This document shows positions 35,257 to 45,200 of a stretch of DNA of 61,003 bases, piece by piece. Origin of the DNA: Deltaproteobacteria bacterium (GTDB lineage: Bacteria; Myxococcota_A; Polyangia; Polyangiales; JADJMO01); the NCBI GenBank assembly GCA_016182965.1, contig JACPFM010000038.1:1-61003 (forward strand). The letters are read 5' to 3'. Both the position numbers and the translations under genes were made by a program. A model generated the notes under the pieces. The model saw only the letters and a list, made by a program, of their open reading frames with translations. It searched no databases and was not told where the DNA came from. The number at the start of each line of letters is the position of its first letter. Within the stretch, counting starts at the first letter, position 1.

Positions 35257-36192
35257 ATGCGCCCCTTCGCCGTGTTGGCCACGTGCGCCCTCGTCGCCTG
35301 TTCGTCGCCCGACCGAACCGAGGCCGCTCCGCCCGGCGACGCGGGCGCCGATGCCGGAGGCGCGCAGCCGCTCCGGGCTTCGGGGTACTGCGAGGCCACG
35401 GTCGACTTCTTCTGCGACTACTACCTTCGTTGCGGGCGCATGGTCGCCGCGAACGCGGCGGAGTGCCGCGCGACGTTCCTCGAGACGTGCAACGCCCGCT
35501 ACGAGCAGCGCTACGTCGATCTCGAGGCGGCGGGGCTGCTCTCGCTCTCGGCGACCGGCGTCGAAGCGTGTCGCATGCACCTGAAGTCGGTCGCCTGCGA
35601 GCGTCAGCTCAGCGATCTGTCTGGCCCCTGCGGCGACATGTGGATCGGCACCCAACCCGCAGGGAGCCCCTGCGGCCTCGACGTCGAGAGCTTCACCTGC
35701 GGGCCGGGAACGGCCTGCGTGCTCGGCCTCGATCTGTGCGGCGTCTGCAAGCCGGCGTCGCTCGCAGGGGGCGCGTGCGGTGACGGCGTCGCCTGCGCGG
35801 CCGACGCGACCTGCGTCGAGGGGCGCTGCGTCTCGCGGCGGCAGGTCGGCGAGTCGTGCTCGGCGACCGAACCGTGCGTGGTGGGCGCGAGCTGCAGCGC
35901 CGGCGTCTGCGCCGCGCCGCGCATCGTCGCCGAGGGCGAGCCGTGCGACGCGACCCGTCGCTGCCCCTACAGGAGCGCCTGCATCGGCGGCCGCTGCGTG
36001 CGGGCGGCGTTGCTCGGCGAAGACTGCGCAGACACCACCTGCGCTTCCGGTCGATGCGTCGTCGAGGGAACGTCGAAGATCTGTCGGGCCTTGCTCGAAC
36101 CGGGTGCGGCCTGCGCCCTCGCCTCCGATTGCCGTTCGGGCTCGTGCGTGGAGAAGGCGTGCCGACCGCTCCCCGACGCGTGTTTTCCGTGA
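35257..36192 (+). CDS. Cys-rich lipoprotein with EB/Dickkopf-like repeats
   Basis: The start is taken at ATG 35257 (MRPFAVLATCALVACSSPDR) because it places the lipobox LVAC at a usual distance; the frame is open to 35221. The 311 residues include a helical Cys-pair domain (YCEATVDFFCDYYLRCGRM) and then repeats of the form CAADATCVEGRCV, SCSATEPCVVGASC, CRYRSACIGGRCV-like and CALASDCRSGSC. These resemble the small disulfide modules of Dickkopf/EB domains, common in myxobacterial exported proteins. It probably acts at the cell surface. Confidence 0.75.
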   Translation: MRPFAVLATCALVACSSPDRTEAAPPGDAGADAGGAQPLRASGYCEATVDFFCDYYLRCGRMVAANAAECRATFLETCNARYEQRYVDLEAAGLLSLSATGVEACRMHLKSVACERQLSDLSGPCGDMWIGTQPAGSPCGLDVESFTCGPGTACVLGLDLCGVCKPASLAGGACGDGVACAADATCVEGRCVSRRQVGESCSATEPCVVGASCSAGVCAAPRIVAEGEPCDATRRCPYRSACIGGRCVRAALLGEDCADTTCASGRCVVEGTSKICRALLEPGAACALASDCRSGSCVEKACRPLPDACFP

Positions 36193-36253
36193 TCGGCTCC
36201 GCGGCGCGAGCGCCGGGTGGTAACCTCCCGGTCCCCCCCGCGGGCCCTCGACC

Positions 36254-37561
36254 ATGCGCTTCCCCGGCCGCCGTAAGCACAAGCACTACTTCCCCGTCCA
36301 CGCGCGCGATCCGCTGTTCCTCTACGCGGGCATCTCCGCGCCGGCGGCGAAGACGCACGTGATCGGCATCGATCAGACGCTCGTCGACATCGACGCTCGC
36401 GTGCCCGACGGCCTGCTCGCCCGCTACGACCTCGCCAAGGGCGCGTCGACGGTCATCCCCAACGACAAGGCCACCGCGCTGTACGACGAGCTGCTCCGCG
36501 AGGCTCTCATCCGCTACGAGTTCGCGGGCGGCACGGTCGGCAACACCCTCCACAACTACTCGTTGCTCGCCGACGACGCGTCGATCCTGCTCGGCGTGAT
36601 GAGCGAGACGATCCGCGTCGGCACCTCGGGCTATCGGTATCTGTCGAACACCTCGAGCCGGGTGAACCTCGACCACCTCCAGCCCATCGACGGCCCCATC
36701 GGTCGGTGCTTCGCGCTGGTCACGCCCGACGGCGAGCGCACCTTCGCCATCAACGAAGGCAAGATGAACGGCCTGCGCCCCGAGAGCGTGCCGCCGGCCG
36801 TCTTCGACGACGCGTCGAGCCTCGTGATCTCGGCGTACCTCATGCGCTGCAAGGAGTCCGATCCGATGCCGCACGCGACGCGGCGGGCGGTCGCGCTCGC
36901 GAAGGAGCGCGGCGTCCCCGTGGTGCTCACGCTCGGCACGCGGTTCGTCATCGCCGAACGGCCGGAGTTCTGGCGGTCGTTCATCGCCGAGAACGTGAAC
37001 GTCGTCGCGATGAACGAAGAGGAGGCCGAGGCGCTCACCGGCGAATCGGATCCGCTCCTCGCCTGTGATCGCGCGCTCGAATTCACCGACATGGTGCTCT
37101 GCACGGCCGGGCCCGCGGGGCTCTATCTCGCCGGCTACACCGACGACGCGGTGAAGCGCCAGACGCGTTACCCGCTCCTCCCCGGCGCCATCCCAGAGTA
37201 CAACCGCCACGAGTTCAGCCGGCCGATGCTCCGCGCGAGGTGCGAAGATCCGGTCCGCGTCTACGCGCACATCGCGCCGTACCACGGCGGCCCCGAGCGC
37301 ATCACCAGCACCAACGGCGCGGGCGACGCGGCGCTCTCGGCCCTCCTGCACGACATGAGCGCGAACCGCTACCACCGTTCGAGCGTGCCCAACTCCGCGA
37401 AGCACGTGCGCGAGTTCCTCACCTACTCGTCGATGAGCCAGGTGTGCCGCTACGCGAACCGGGTGAGCTTCGAGGTGCTCGTGCAGTCCTCGCCGCGGCT
37501 CACGCGTGGGCTCCCGGAGCGCGAAGAGGGGCTCGACGACGAGGCGTACTGGGCGCGCTGA
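36254..37561 (+). CDS. gsk: Inosine/guanosine kinase (PfkB family)
   Basis: This 435-residue protein matches E. coli Gsk along its whole length as I know it: KHKHYFPVHARDPL near the start, GIDQTLVDI, FAGGTVGNTLHNYSLLADD, GPIGRCFALVTPDGERTFAI, MNEEEAEALTGESDPLLA, the PfkB catalytic block TNGAGDAALSALLHDM with the base Asp, and SPRLTRGLPERE at the end. Gsk phosphorylates inosine and guanosine in purine salvage. The closeness to gammaproteobacterial Gsk is striking for a myxobacterium-like genome. Its last 62 bp overlap the end of the giant gene on the other strand. Confidence 0.92.
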   Translation: MRFPGRRKHKHYFPVHARDPLFLYAGISAPAAKTHVIGIDQTLVDIDARVPDGLLARYDLAKGASTVIPNDKATALYDELLREALIRYEFAGGTVGNTLHNYSLLADDASILLGVMSETIRVGTSGYRYLSNTSSRVNLDHLQPIDGPIGRCFALVTPDGERTFAINEGKMNGLRPESVPPAVFDDASSLVISAYLMRCKESDPMPHATRRAVALAKERGVPVVLTLGTRFVIAERPEFWRSFIAENVNVVAMNEEEAEALTGESDPLLACDRALEFTDMVLCTAGPAGLYLAGYTDDAVKRQTRYPLLPGAIPEYNRHEFSRPMLRARCEDPVRVYAHIAPYHGGPERITSTNGAGDAALSALLHDMSANRYHRSSVPNSAKHVREFLTYSSMSQVCRYANRVSFEVLVQSSPRLTRGLPEREEGLDDEAYWAR

Positions 37562-40500
37562 CCGCGCCGCACCTCGAACGCCGCCTCCGGACGGCGACGA
37601 CGATCGCCGACACGACCACGAGCCACCCCGAGCGGCCGTGGGAGCGCGCGTTCATCGTGCAGCCGCCCTCGTCGCCGTCGGGCGCGCCCGTCGCAGGCGC
37701 GCATTTGCCGGAGCTCGTGTCGCACGCGTACCCGACGATGCACGCGTTGCTGTCGGTGCACTTCTCGATGCAGGCCCCGTCGGCGCAGCGGAACGGCGCG
37801 CAGTTGGTCTTGCTGCCCGCCGGGCTGACGACGAAGCGGTCGTCCTCGCAGGTCGAGCTCGAGACGCACTTGCCCTCCCTGCAGCGGTTGCCCGGCGCGC
37901 ACTCGTCGTCCTCGGCGCAGGCTTCGAGACACGTGATCGACCCGCACGCGTAGGGCGCGCACCTCCTCGTCTCGGCGGCAGGGCATGCGCCCGAGCCGTT
38001 GCACGAGACCGCGCGACGTTCGACTCCGTCGGTGCACGCGGCGGCCCCGCACGAGACGTCAGGCCCGGGGTACGCCGCGCAGGCGTTGCCGGTCTTGCCG
38101 TCGCAGGAGGTCGCGACGCACGGATCGGTGCTCGCAGGCTTCGGGCACGAGCCGTGCTTCGCGGCGCCCGCGCGCGGCGTGCACGTCCCCTTGGTGGCCT
38201 CGAGATCGCACGCCTCGCAGACGCCGGTGCACGGCGTGTTGCAGCACACCCCGTCGGCGACGAGCCCGGTGGTGCACGCGCGACCCTCGGTCGCGGCGTC
38301 GCCCGGCTTCTTCTTGGGGACGCACGCGCCGGCGTCGCACCAGGCGGCGGGATCGCACTCGTAGTCGGACGCGCAGGTCGTGCCGCAGCCGTCGCCGGCG
38401 CAACGGTACGGGGCGCAGGTCTTCGTGGTCGTGGCGCAGTTGCCTGCGCCGTCGCACGTGCCGGGCACCGCCGCGATGCCGTCCTTGCACTTCGCGGCGC
38501 CGCAGGCGAGGCCCGCCTTCGGGAGGGTGCACGCGGTGCGGTCGACGCCGTCGCACGAGGAGCCGCACTCGGTCGGCGTCGTCGCGCACGCGGGCCGACT
38601 GCCGACCGGAGCGCCCACGACCGCGGAACAAGCGCCCTCCTTCCCCGGCACGTTGCAGGCTTCGCACCGGCCGGAGCACGCGCCGTCGCAGCACTTGCCG
38701 TCCACGCAGAAGCCCGAGAGGCAATCGCTTGCGGACGCGCAATCGCCGCCCTTGGCGCCGAGGATCTCGCCCTTCCACATCGCCCCCTGGTCGACGACCA
38801 GCGGCTGGCCGGACGCGACGACGAACGTGCCGTTGGGGACGACCGAGCCGGGGACCAGCTTCGACCACGCGGCGCCGTCCCAGATCCATGCGACGTCGGA
38901 CAACGGATCGGGCGTGCTCCCGCCGTACAAGAGCGCGCGGGAGCCGATGGTGACGAATCGGCCGTTGTACATCCCGGTGGGCTGGAAGACGGGGCTCTGC
39001 GCCTTCCAGTCGGCTCCGGTCCACGTCCACATCGTGCCCGGGCTGCCGTAGTAGTACCGCCCCGCGCGCGCCAACGTCGCGCTGCTGCCGTGCCGCGCCA
39101 TGACGCCGCGGAACGCGGAGGGGATCACCGTCGTGGGTTTGGAGGTGCAGCTCGGCGTCGTACCGGGCGAGCACTCCCACGTCTCGGCCGACGACACGTA
39201 GCCGGCGCTCCCTTCGAAGGAACCGCCGCCCCAGAGCAGCACGCGGTCGCCGAGGCTCGTCGCCGAGACGTCTTCCGTGGCCTTGGGCCAGCTCGAGGGC
39301 GTGCGCGACGACCAGGTCGAGCCGTCCCACTCCTGCCAGGTGCGCTTGCTGAAGTCGATGTGCGCGGCGCGATCGCTCAAGCCGTAGAGGGCGCCCTGAT
39401 ACCCCGGCTTCTCCGGGACGGCGCTCGACTTGCGGCTCCACGACGTGCCCGACCACTCCCAGGTGCCGAGCGGCCCCTCGGCCACGACGTGGGTCCCGCC
39501 CCACGCGGCCACGGAGGACGACGGCGGCAGCGCGCGCTCGCTCGACCTCGACCAGCTCGTGCCGTCGAAGGTCCAGGTGTCATGCGTGCCCGAGATCGGA
39601 TCGCCGTCACCGAACGCGAGGAGACGCGCGCCGAACGCGCCGAGACCGCGCACCGTCGCCGGGCCGCCCGAGAGCGAGCGCAGGCTCCAGGCGCTGCCGC
39701 CGAACTCCCAGAGCCCCGCGCCGGCGTTGTCGACGATCGTGGGCGTTCCCCCGCGGCTCACGCCCCTGCTGCCGTTGATCGTCTGCGCTCCCGCGAGCTT
39801 GACCCAATCGGTGCCGGACCAGCGCCAGGTCTCGTTGTACCCGTTGACGAACAGCACCGGGCCGCCGCTCGTCGCGAAGAGCAGCGGCGTGTCACCGACG
39901 GGAGGGCTGGTCGCCGGCGCGAGCTTCGTCCAGCGCGTGCCGTCGAACTCCCACGTGTCGTCGAGCGGGACCTTGTCGGTCGCGCGCTGCCCGCCGTGGA
40001 GGAGCACCTTGCTCCCCATGCTGACCATCGCCGCGCAGATCCGCGGCGATGGCTGCGGCGACATCGCGCTCGCCCTCCAGCTCGCCCCGTCGAAGAGCCA
40101 CGTGGCGTCGTCGGCGCCGATGCGAACCAGCCTCGAGCCGGCAACGGCCATGTCGTTGCAGCCCGTGCCGACGAGCACGCTCACCGCGCCGGTGTCGCTC
40201 CAACCGGTGCTCGAATCGTAGGCCCAGGTGTCGCCGGCCGAGCCGACCGCGTAGAGCTTTCCGCCGAGCTCCGCCGCGCTGACCTTGGTCCTGAGCGGAA
40301 CGAAGCCCGAGAGCCTCGTCCACCGGAACGTCTCGAGCACCGGATCGATCACGACCGGAAACGCAGCGTCCGCGGGCACGGCGAGCGAGTAGGTCGTGCC
40401 CGAGATCTCCGGACGCAGGTCGAAGCGTCGGCCGCGCGCGTCGCGCGCGTGCGCGGACCGCAGGGCTGCGACGGTCGCGCCCGTGGCGTCGGCGAGGAGC

Positions 40501-43500
40501 ACACCCTGTCCCTCGAGGCGCGGCGTGAGCGAAGCAGGTAGCTCGAGCGAGACGCGGCTCGGCGCGCCGGCGTCTCGCGCGACCCACGCGATCTCGACCG
40601 CGCCGTCGGTCCCCGCGATCAAGACGAGGTCGGTCGAGGGCAACGCGTCGCGGTAGACGAGCGTGCCGGGGGCGGCCTCGATCGGCGCGGTCTCCCGCGT
40701 GCCGGCGAGGCTCACGGTGACCGAGCGTCCTCCCGCGAGCGTGAGCGGTCCGGGCACCGTGCGGGGCGCCTCGACGCGTCCGTGGGGGGTGCGCGCGACG
40801 AGCCCGTCGAACTTCACCGCGTCGGCCAGCCGAGCCGCGATCTCGGGATCCGCGCGCAGCGCCGCGACTCGATCTCCCTCGATCGCAAGCGTGGGGGGCT
40901 CGCTGGGAGCCGTCGAGCAGGCTCCGAGCGCGAGGGAGGCCGCGGCGATCGCGCCGGCGCGCCGTCGTCGAAGCAGCATCATCGTCCCTCCGAGCAGCAG
41001 GAGCGATCCGAAGCCCGTCTTCGCCCGACCGCGAGCGCCGACCGCGCAGCCACCTTCCTCCTCGGGCGGCGCGGTGGCGAGCGGCACGCAGGCGCCCGTG
41101 CCCGGATCGCAGGCGTGCCCGCTCACGCAGTCGGTCGAGACCGAGCACGTCGTGCGACAGCTCGCGCCCGCACAACGATACGGGGTGCAGTCGATGTCGC
41201 CGCCCTTGGCGCCGCGGACGGTGTGCTCTCCGTCGCAGGTCGCGCCGTCGAGGCACTTGCCGCTGGGCACGTCGCACTCGAGCCCTTCGACGCAGTCGGC
41301 GTCGGCGGCGCACGACTCCTTGCACGCCGACTCTCCGCAGCGGAGCGGCGCGCACTTCTTGGTCTCGATCGAGGGGCAGCTGCCGCTTCCGTTGCACGAC
41401 GCCGGCAGCGTCTCGACCCCGTCGACGCAGCTCCGCGGTCGGCACGAGACCTCGGCGCTGACGAAGGCCGCGCAGGACGCACCCGCCACCCCGTCGCAGA
41501 CCGTCGCCGCGCAGGCGCTCCCGCCGGCGGGCGCGGGACAGGTCCCGTGCCTGGCCTTGCCCAGGACCGGCGTGCAGGTCCCGATCGTCGCGCTCAGGTC
41601 GCACGCCTCGCAGACGCCGGCGCACGGCTTGTTGCAGCAGACGCCGTCGGCGACGAACCCGCTCGTGCACGCCGAAGGATCGGTCGCGGCCGTGCCGTCG
41701 GCCAGCTTCGGCACGCACGCGCTCGCGGCGCAGTGCGAGCTCGGTGCGCAGTCGGCGTCGCTCGCGCAGCTCGTCGCGCAGCTCGTCTCGTCCTTGCAGC
41801 CGTACGGCGCGCACGCGATGGGCGAGTCGCTGCAGGCCCCCGCGCCGTCGCACGTCCCCGCCTTGGTCGAGACGCCCTTCGCGCAGCCGTTCTTGCCGCA
41901 GACGGTGCCGCTCTTGGCGAACACGCAGCTGGTCCGCGACGTCCCGTCGCAACGCGCGGCGCAGGGCGTTCCGGCGCCGGTGCTCGCGCACGCGGCGTGC
42001 CCCGTGCGCGGCGCACCCGAGATCGGGATGCACTGTCCGACGAAGCCGGGCTCGTTGCAGGCCTCGCAGCTCCCCGCGCAGTCGGTGCTGCAGCACACGC
42101 CGTCGACGCACGCACCGGTGGCGCACTCGCTCGCCGCCGAGCACGCGACGCCTTGCGCCTTTCCGAGCCGCATGCGCCAGAGCTCGGGCCCGACGTCGTA
42201 CCCGCCGAGCGCGGAGCCGCCGACGAGGTAGACGTCGCCGCCCATGACCGCGCTCGCCGCCTCGACGCGCGGATCGGGCGTGCCGACCGAAGGCAGTCGA
42301 GACCAATCGGTCCCATCCCACAGCCACGTCTCGTCGATCAGGCCCGAGCCTCCGTGCAGGACGGCGCGGGTGCCGAGCGATGCGAACAGCGCGCCGGTCG
42401 CCGACGACGGCACGTGCGCCGGCGTGCGCGGCGTCCAGGTCGTGCCGTCGTACTCCCACAGATCGAATGGCCCCGGGCCGCCCCCCGAGCCGCCGAACAG
42501 GCCGCCGGTCAGCAGCAGCTTCCCGTTCACCACGGCCAGCCCGGGGAGGTATCGGGAGCCGGGGTTCGGCGTGAGGACCTTCTGCTGCCAGTTGCTGCCG
42601 TCCCACTCCCACTGCTCGCCGCCGACGAAGCCGCCGCCGCCGTAGAGGACGACCTTGCTGCCGAACCCGACCATCGAGTGGAACGCGCGCGCCGCCGGCT
42701 TCGTGGTCGGCGTGCGCAGCGTCCACGTCGAGCCGTCCCACTCCCAGGTATCGGCGAGCTGCTCGTAGGTCGACGAGTCGAAGCCGCCGAACACGACGGC
42801 CTTGCCGCCCAGGGTCGCGATCGCGGTGTTGCGGCGTCCCGGCAACGAGGTCACCGGCGACTTCTTCGTCCAGGCGGCGCCGTCGTACTCCCACGTCTCG
42901 TCGCCGCTCGGGCCCGCGACGGCGACGAGACGCGCGCCCAACGCGGTCATCGCGACGACGTTGGTCGGCGTCCTGTGCTCGAACGCCGGCGTGAGCTTGG
43001 CGCCGTCGAAGGTGTAGGTCCGATCCTTCGAGACGACGAACGTCTTGCCGGCCACCGAACCCGCGCGCGCCTTCTTCAGCGTGGTGTCCGTCGTGATCGC
43101 CGCGATCTTGGTCCAACCCGTCCCCTCGAGGACGTAGGCGTCCGTCGAGCCCCCGCCGAGCAGACAGGGTTTGCCGCCCAGGTCGAGGAGGGTGCCGTCC
43201 TCGAAGATCGGGGGGCCGCCCGACGTGGCCTTGGTCCACGTGCCGCCCGCGAAGGCCCAAAGATCCGAGACCGCGTGGAGATAGGTCTTGCCCGCGATCT
43301 CGACGGTCTGATGGCCGAGGCCGGCCTTCGCCGGCGCGGTCGTGGTGGAGATCTGCGTCCACGCGCCCGAGGACCAGGTCCACGTGTCGGTCATCTCGGT
43401 CGGGGCGCCGCCCACGATCGCATAGCCGCCGAACGCGAGGGCCTTCCCTGCGTGCGAGCCGAAGGCGGGCGAGTAGCGAGTCGGCGGGCGAACGGCCGGA

Positions 43501-44399
43501 AGGAAGCGGCCCCACGACGCGCCGTCGAACTCCCACACCTCGTCGCCTCCCTGCCAGGCGACCATTCGATCGCCGGCGGCGGCGAGCTCCCACGTGCCCT
43601 TGAAGGGGCGGACCTTGGGCTTGTGGGCGATCCAGCTCGTTCCGTCGAGCTCCCAGAGCACCTCGTCGAAGAACGGCTTGATCCAGAGCCGTCCGTTCCA
43701 CGACGTCATGCCGCGCTCCTGGCCCGGGGTCGGAACGACGACGGTCCATCGCACGGCTTCGAGCGCCGGATCGATCACGATCGGCGCCGGCAGGCCGCGC
43801 GCATCGAGCGAGAGGTGGATGCGACCGTCGGCGAAGCGCAGAGCCACCGTGTGGCGCGTGCCGTTCGCGTCGACTGCCCAGGGTGCGGGCATGCGCAGCA
43901 CCGGGCCGTCCGCGTCGCGCCATTCCAGCCCGCCGCCGAACGCACGCGGCGCACCGAGCCCGGCGAGGTCGTCGACTCGCACGCTCAGCTCGACGCGCTC
44001 GGGGCGGCGCGCGACGTAGAACCACTCCATCGCGTCGGCTCCTCCGACTACGATCGTGTCCAACGCGTCGTGCGCGCCGCGATACACCGCGAGCCGCCCC
44101 TCGAGCGCGAGGGGCACCGGCGTTCCCTCTGCCGTGAGCGTGAGCAGGTCTCGCCCATCGAGCGCGAGCGTCCACGGCGCGCCGTAGCGGGGCCCCACGC
44201 GCGTCGAGAGCCCAGCTCCCGCCCACGCGTCGCCGTTCGGCGCGCGCGCGAAGACCGACGCGTGCTCGAGCCGTTGCGCGAGCTCGGGCGTCCGTTCGAG
44301 GAGCGCCGAGAGCTCCTGCCGCTCCGGTCCGATCCGCCGATCGGTCACGCAAGACACGCCCCACGCCGCGATCGCGACGAGCACGATTCTCCACCCCAT
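37500..44399 (-). CDS. Giant fusion of two paralogous kelch-like, Cys-rich surface proteins
   Basis: From ATG 44397-44399 the frame runs 2,299 codons. The first half has a signal peptide (lipobox GVSC), a beta domain, a kelch-like propeller with WEWDGSxW and YDGTTWTPRTP repeats, a Cys-rich region (CTSGFVADGVCCNKPCAGVC) and a GGC + hydrophobic + RRRR anchor at about residues 1120-1145. Without a stop it continues into a second signal peptide (AGAIAAASLALGACSTAPSE) and a second copy of the whole layout, ending GGC, a membrane helix and RRRR. An internal ATGATG at 40977-40982 could start the second half separately. The tail of 25 residues after the last RRRR is antisense to gsk. Confidence 0.8.
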   Translation of the reverse strand: MGWRIVLVAIAAWGVSCVTDRRIGPERQELSALLERTPELAQRLEHASVFARAPNGDAWAGAGLSTRVGPRYGAPWTLALDGRDLLTLTAEGTPVPLALEGRLAVYRGAHDALDTIVVGGADAMEWFYVARRPERVELSVRVDDLAGLGAPRAFGGGLEWRDADGPVLRMPAPWAVDANGTRHTVALRFADGRIHLSLDARGLPAPIVIDPALEAVRWTVVVPTPGQERGMTSWNGRLWIKPFFDEVLWELDGTSWIAHKPKVRPFKGTWELAAAGDRMVAWQGGDEVWEFDGASWGRFLPAVRPPTRYSPAFGSHAGKALAFGGYAIVGGAPTEMTDTWTWSSGAWTQISTTTAPAKAGLGHQTVEIAGKTYLHAVSDLWAFAGGTWTKATSGGPPIFEDGTLLDLGGKPCLLGGGSTDAYVLEGTGWTKIAAITTDTTLKKARAGSVAGKTFVVSKDRTYTFDGAKLTPAFEHRTPTNVVAMTALGARLVAVAGPSGDETWEYDGAAWTKKSPVTSLPGRRNTAIATLGGKAVVFGGFDSSTYEQLADTWEWDGSTWTLRTPTTKPAARAFHSMVGFGSKVVLYGGGGFVGGEQWEWDGSNWQQKVLTPNPGSRYLPGLAVVNGKLLLTGGLFGGSGGGPGPFDLWEYDGTTWTPRTPAHVPSSATGALFASLGTRAVLHGGSGLIDETWLWDGTDWSRLPSVGTPDPRVEAASAVMGGDVYLVGGSALGGYDVGPELWRMRLGKAQGVACSAASECATGACVDGVCCSTDCAGSCEACNEPGFVGQCIPISGAPRTGHAACASTGAGTPCAARCDGTSRTSCVFAKSGTVCGKNGCAKGVSTKAGTCDGAGACSDSPIACAPYGCKDETSCATSCASDADCAPSSHCAASACVPKLADGTAATDPSACTSGFVADGVCCNKPCAGVCEACDLSATIGTCTPVLGKARHGTCPAPAGGSACAATVCDGVAGASCAAFVSAEVSCRPRSCVDGVETLPASCNGSGSCPSIETKKCAPLRCGESACKESCAADADCVEGLECDVPSGKCLDGATCDGEHTVRGAKGGDIDCTPYRCAGASCRTTCSVSTDCVSGHACDPGTGACVPLATAPPEEEGGCAVGARGRAKTGFGSLLLLGGTMMLLRRRRAGAIAAASLALGACSTAPSEPPTLAIEGDRVAALRADPEIAARLADAVKFDGLVARTPHGRVEAPRTVPGPLTLAGGRSVTVSLAGTRETAPIEAAPGTLVYRDALPSTDLVLIAGTDGAVEIAWVARDAGAPSRVSLELPASLTPRLEGQGVLLADATGATVAALRSAHARDARGRRFDLRPEISGTTYSLAVPADAAFPVVIDPVLETFRWTRLSGFVPLRTKVSAAELGGKLYAVGSAGDTWAYDSSTGWSDTGAVSVLVGTGCNDMAVAGSRLVRIGADDATWLFDGASWRASAMSPQPSPRICAAMVSMGSKVLLHGGQRATDKVPLDDTWEFDGTRWTKLAPATSPPVGDTPLLFATSGGPVLFVNGYNETWRWSGTDWVKLAGAQTINGSRGVSRGGTPTIVDNAGAGLWEFGGSAWSLRSLSGGPATVRGLGAFGARLLAFGDGDPISGTHDTWTFDGTSWSRSSERALPPSSSVAAWGGTHVVAEGPLGTWEWSGTSWSRKSSAVPEKPGYQGALYGLSDRAAHIDFSKRTWQEWDGSTWSSRTPSSWPKATEDVSATSLGDRVLLWGGGSFEGSAGYVSSAETWECSPGTTPSCTSKPTTVIPSAFRGVMARHGSSATLARAGRYYYGSPGTMWTWTGADWKAQSPVFQPTGMYNGRFVTIGSRALLYGGSTPDPLSDVAWIWDGAAWSKLVPGSVVPNGTFVVASGQPLVVDQGAMWKGEILGAKGGDCASASDCLSGFCVDGKCCDGACSGRCEACNVPGKEGACSAVVGAPVGSRPACATTPTECGSSCDGVDRTACTLPKAGLACGAAKCKDGIAAVPGTCDGAGNCATTTKTCAPYRCAGDGCGTTCASDYECDPAAWCDAGACVPKKKPGDAATEGRACTTGLVADGVCCNTPCTGVCEACDLEATKGTCTPRAGAAKHGSCPKPASTDPCVATSCDGKTGNACAAYPGPDVSCGAAACTDGVERRAVSCNGSGACPAAETRRCAPYACGSITCLEACAEDDECAPGNRCREGKCVSSSTCEDDRFVVSPAGSKTNCAPFRCADGACIEKCTDSNACIVGYACDTSSGKCAPATGAPDGDEGGCTMNARSHGRSGWLVVVSAIVVAVRRRRSRCGAVSAPSTPRRRAPLRAPGAHA

Positions 44400-44490
44400 G
44401 GAGCAAGGCTCACCCGGGTCGCCTGGCGTGCGCAAGCGCGCCGGTCACCGTGGCGCGCGCGCGTTCGACCGGCTCTCGGCCGCCGGAGAT

Positions 44491-45009
44491 CTACTTGGTC
44501 TTGCTGACCGTTGCTTCGGCCTTGACGGCGTCGACCAGGTGCGTGGCCTTCAGGGCCTGGGCGACCTTGTCGATCATCGCGCTCTCGGACGCGCTCACTG
44601 CATCGCCCCGGCCGAGGAACCCCGCGCCGTACGCCGCGGCGACCTGGAAGGCCACGTCGAGGACGCCCTTCTTGAAGATGTCGACGTTCTGGGGCGTGTC
44701 CTTCTTCTCGAGCATCGCCAGCACTTGCTCCGCCGCATGGCCGAGCAGCGACTCGGCCTTGTCGAAGTCGAACGTGGAGGGCTCTTCGGCCGAGAGGTTC
44801 TCGTTGGTCTTGGTCTGGTAGACCGTGAAGCACTTGGCGACCGCGCGACGAAGGGCTTCGACCTCCCTGGCCTCGGCTTTGATGCCTCCGACCTGATCGG
44901 TCACCGAGACGGCGGCACCGGCGATCCACGCCAGCGTGCACATCTGGCGTCGCTCCTCCGCAGTGAACTTCGACGCCGCCTTCTTCGAGTTGTCCGTCGC
45001 CTTCGACAT
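44491..45009 (-). CDS. Helical protein of unknown function
   Basis: The start is ATG 45007-45009, preceded by GAGGTGA. The 172-residue product is soluble, with helices such as FTAEERRQMCTLAWIAGAAV, ALRRAVAKCFTVYQTKTNEN and ASESAMIDKVAQALKATHLV. The helix pattern is faintly TerB-like, but the metal-binding acidic residues of TerB are not clear. It lies just upstream of the giant gene, 91 bp away on the same strand. Confidence 0.65.
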   Translation of the reverse strand: MSKATDNSKKAASKFTAEERRQMCTLAWIAGAAVSVTDQVGGIKAEAREVEALRRAVAKCFTVYQTKTNENLSAEEPSTFDFDKAESLLGHAAEQVLAMLEKKDTPQNVDIFKKGVLDVAFQVAAAYGAGFLGRGDAVSASESAMIDKVAQALKATHLVDAVKAEATVSKTK

Positions 45010-45200
45010 GCGCTCACCTCGTCGTGCTCGGTTGGTCGGGACCCGATCGTTCCCGTGCCCGTCGCCCCCGCCGGCGCCGTGCGAACTGTTCGAAACGAGC
45101 GCCATGGTACGCCTCTCGGTCGCAGAGAGTCACTGCCTCACGTCGCGCGGCGCGTCTCCGCATGCCACGCCGCGCGGCCGCTGGGCCCGAGCGAGGGCGA

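Noticed and set aside
37506..44507. Very long open frames on the plus strand (1,011 and 1,241 codons) antisense to the giant gene
   Set aside because: They mirror the minus-strand gene, are rich in Arg and Ala with no domain pattern, and arise from G/C-ending codons in the true frame.
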